A program made the translations under genes and the position numbers. A stretch of 5,880 nt of DNA from Treponema sp. (GTDB lineage: Bacteria > Spirochaetota > Spirochaetia > Treponematales > Treponemataceae): the NCBI GenBank assembly GCA_017453705.1, contig JAFTEK010000251.1:1-5880 (forward strand), written 5' to 3'. Position 1 is the stretch's first letter, and every line of letters begins with the position of its first letter. Below the pieces are notes generated by a model, which worked only from the letters and a program-made list of their open reading frames with translations, was not told the DNA's origin and made no database searches. Positions 4,565 to 5,880 of this stretch are shown here, piece by piece.

Positions 4565-5880
4565 ATGAACGGACTCAAGCGTTTTCCAATAGGACTGCAG
4601 GACTTCGCCCGCATTCGCCGGGACGGATACTATTACGTGGACAAGACTGCACTGGTCTACGATATGGCCAGCTCCGGCAGCGTCTACTTCCTGAGCCGCC
4701 CGCGCAGGTTCGGCAAATCCCTCCTCGTCTCCACCCTCAAATGCTACTTCGAGGGCAGGAAAGACCTGTTCGAGGGGCTCGCGATGGAGCAATTGGAGCA
4801 GGAGTGGAAGGTTCACCCCGTGTTCCACGTGAGCTTCTCCATAACCAAGTACAATGATTTGAACAGCCTCCAGGTGACTCTTGACAACATCCTGTACGAG
4901 TGGGAGCAGCTTTATGGCGTCAACAATAGGAGCGGGAACGAGTGGGGCAACCGTTTTGCGGCCGTAATCAAGGCTGCCTATAAGAAGACCGGGGAAGAGC
5001 CGGTCGTGCTGGTGGACGAGTACGACGCGCCCCTGCTGGACACCATGGACAACCCGGAGATGCAGAATCGGCTGAAACTGGAGATGCGCAAGTTCTTCAG
5101 CCCCCTCAAGGATTTGAGTGGGATTCTCCGCTTCGTATTTCTTACTGGAATAACGAAGTTCAGTCAGCTTTCGATATTCAGCGAGCTGAACAACCTGAAC
5201 GTGATAACGATGAACGACCGTTACGCTGCGATATGCGGAATCACCAGGGAAGAGCTGCTGAGCCAGATGCAGCCGGAGATACAGGCACTGGCGGACAAGC
5301 AGGGGCTGACCTACGAGGGGGCGGTGGATGCGCTCGCGAGGACGTATGACGGCTATCACTTTACCAAGCAATCTCCCGACGTGTACAACCCCTTCAGCCT
5401 GATACGGTCGCTGACGGACGGGGGGCTGGACAACTACTGGTTCTCAACGGGGACGCCGACCGTGCTGACTTATCTCATCAAGAAGTACGACATAAACCCG
5501 GACGAGCTTGACCGGGGCTTCCCCGCGACGACGGCCATGTTCGACGCTCCGGCGGAGGAAGCCGGCGACCCCGTCCCCATGCTCTACCAGTCGGGCTACG
5601 TCACGATAAAGGGGTGTGACGGCTATTCCTATGAACTTGGCTTTCCCAACGAGGAGGTGCGGCTCGGATTCCTGCACTGCCTCATGCCCTCTTACGCGGC
5701 GGAGACGGTGAGCCAGAACGACATCTTCCTGCTGAAATTCTGCCGCTTCCTGCGAGAAGGCGACCTAGAGCAGGCAATGACGATCATGCGTTCCTTCTTC
5801 AGCTCCATCCCCTACAACGCGGAGAAGCAGGACGAGAACCATTACAAGACCGTCTTCTTCCTGATAGCCCGCCTCTGCAC
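4565..5880 (+). CDS. AAA-ATPase_like / PDDEXK_9 family protein (DUF1703-type), 3' end beyond the window
   Basis: The frame is open from ATG 4565 to the window edge, 438 complete codons. The start MNGLKRFPIGLQDFARIR matches the usual beginning of this family. The ATPase core shows the family's Walker A variant RPRRFGKS (45-52), a Walker B region VVLVDEYDAP (147-156), and FLTGITKFSQLSIFSELNN (192-210), a conserved sensor-like segment. A YDGYHF motif (261-266) and YNPFSLI (274-280) follow, and FPNEEV (360-365) begins the linker to the C-terminal PDDEXK_9 nuclease-like domain. The nuclease catalytic residues would lie past the edge and cannot be checked. These proteins occur in many copies in host-associated Bacteroidales, Clostridia and treponemes; their role is unknown, and a link to mobile DNA or defence has only been suggested from the ATPase-nuclease layout. 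No frameshift or internal stop is seen. Confidence 0.92.
   Translation, partial: MNGLKRFPIGLQDFARIRRDGYYYVDKTALVYDMASSGSVYFLSRPRRFGKSLLVSTLKCYFEGRKDLFEGLAMEQLEQEWKVHPVFHVSFSITKYNDLNSLQVTLDNILYEWEQLYGVNNRSGNEWGNRFAAVIKAAYKKTGEEPVVLVDEYDAPLLDTMDNPEMQNRLKLEMRKFFSPLKDLSGILRFVFLTGITKFSQLSIFSELNNLNVITMNDRYAAICGITREELLSQMQPEIQALADKQGLTYEGAVDALARTYDGYHFTKQSPDVYNPFSLIRSLTDGGLDNYWFSTGTPTVLTYLIKKYDINPDELDRGFPATTAMFDAPAEEAGDPVPMLYQSGYVTIKGCDGYSYELGFPNEEVRLGFLHCLMPSYAAETVSQNDIFLLKFCRFLREGDLEQAMTIMRSFFSSIPYNAEKQDENHYKTVFFLIARLC

Noticed and set aside
4343..5371. Long open frame (342 codons) antisense to the ATPase gene and the intergenic region
   Set aside because: No family motif and no ribosome site; it shadows the conserved AAA-ATPase_like gene and crosses the hairpins and promoter.

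Overview
The window (5880 bp, moderately GC-rich) is bacterial chromosomal DNA. It holds five protein-coding genes, two of them cut by the window edges. No rRNA, tRNA, CRISPR array or insertion sequence was recognised. The minus-strand genes have clear Shine-Dalgarno sites (AGGAG, AGGAGG) and promoters resemble sigma-70 sites, which argues against Bacteroidetes. A type I-beta DAHP synthase fused to a prephenate dehydratase, an AAA-ATPase_like/PDDEXK_9 family gene and a DUF2975/XRE/DUF4153 operon together suggest a host-associated spirochaete (Treponema-like) or a Firmicute. This is an inference from gene content; no taxonomic marker is present.

Layout. Positions 1-2139 carry a tight minus-strand operon in the order DUF2975 membrane protein (1675-2139), small YozG-like XRE regulator (1405-1665) and large DUF4153/DUF4173-type membrane protein (1-1408, running off the left edge). 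The first two genes are 9 nt apart and the last two overlap by 4 nt (ATGA). Positions 2140-2399 are a divergent intergenic region. It holds the promoter of that operon, two palindromes that could be operators, four copies of a 23-bp tandem repeat, a short inverted repeat, and a near-consensus promoter for the rightward gene.

Positions 2400-4364 encode a 654-residue fusion of a DAHP synthase-like domain to a prephenate dehydratase with an ACT domain, covering the first step of the shikimate pathway and the phenylalanine branch. The dehydratase and ACT motifs are intact. The DAHP synthase domain has lost the metal-binding cysteine (GPC to GPR) and the KPRT substrate-binding motif (now EPNS), so it may be catalytically dead or have a changed role.

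Positions 4365-4564 hold two hairpins and a second promoter. From 4565 to the right edge is the N-terminal 438 residues of an AAA-ATPase_like protein. For both rightward genes the predicted -10 hexamer ends exactly 6 nt before the ATG, which places the expected transcription start on the A of the start codon. Both genes therefore look leaderless, unlike the Shine-Dalgarno-led operon opposite. The degenerate DAHP synthase domain and the paired leaderless promoters are the most interesting points.
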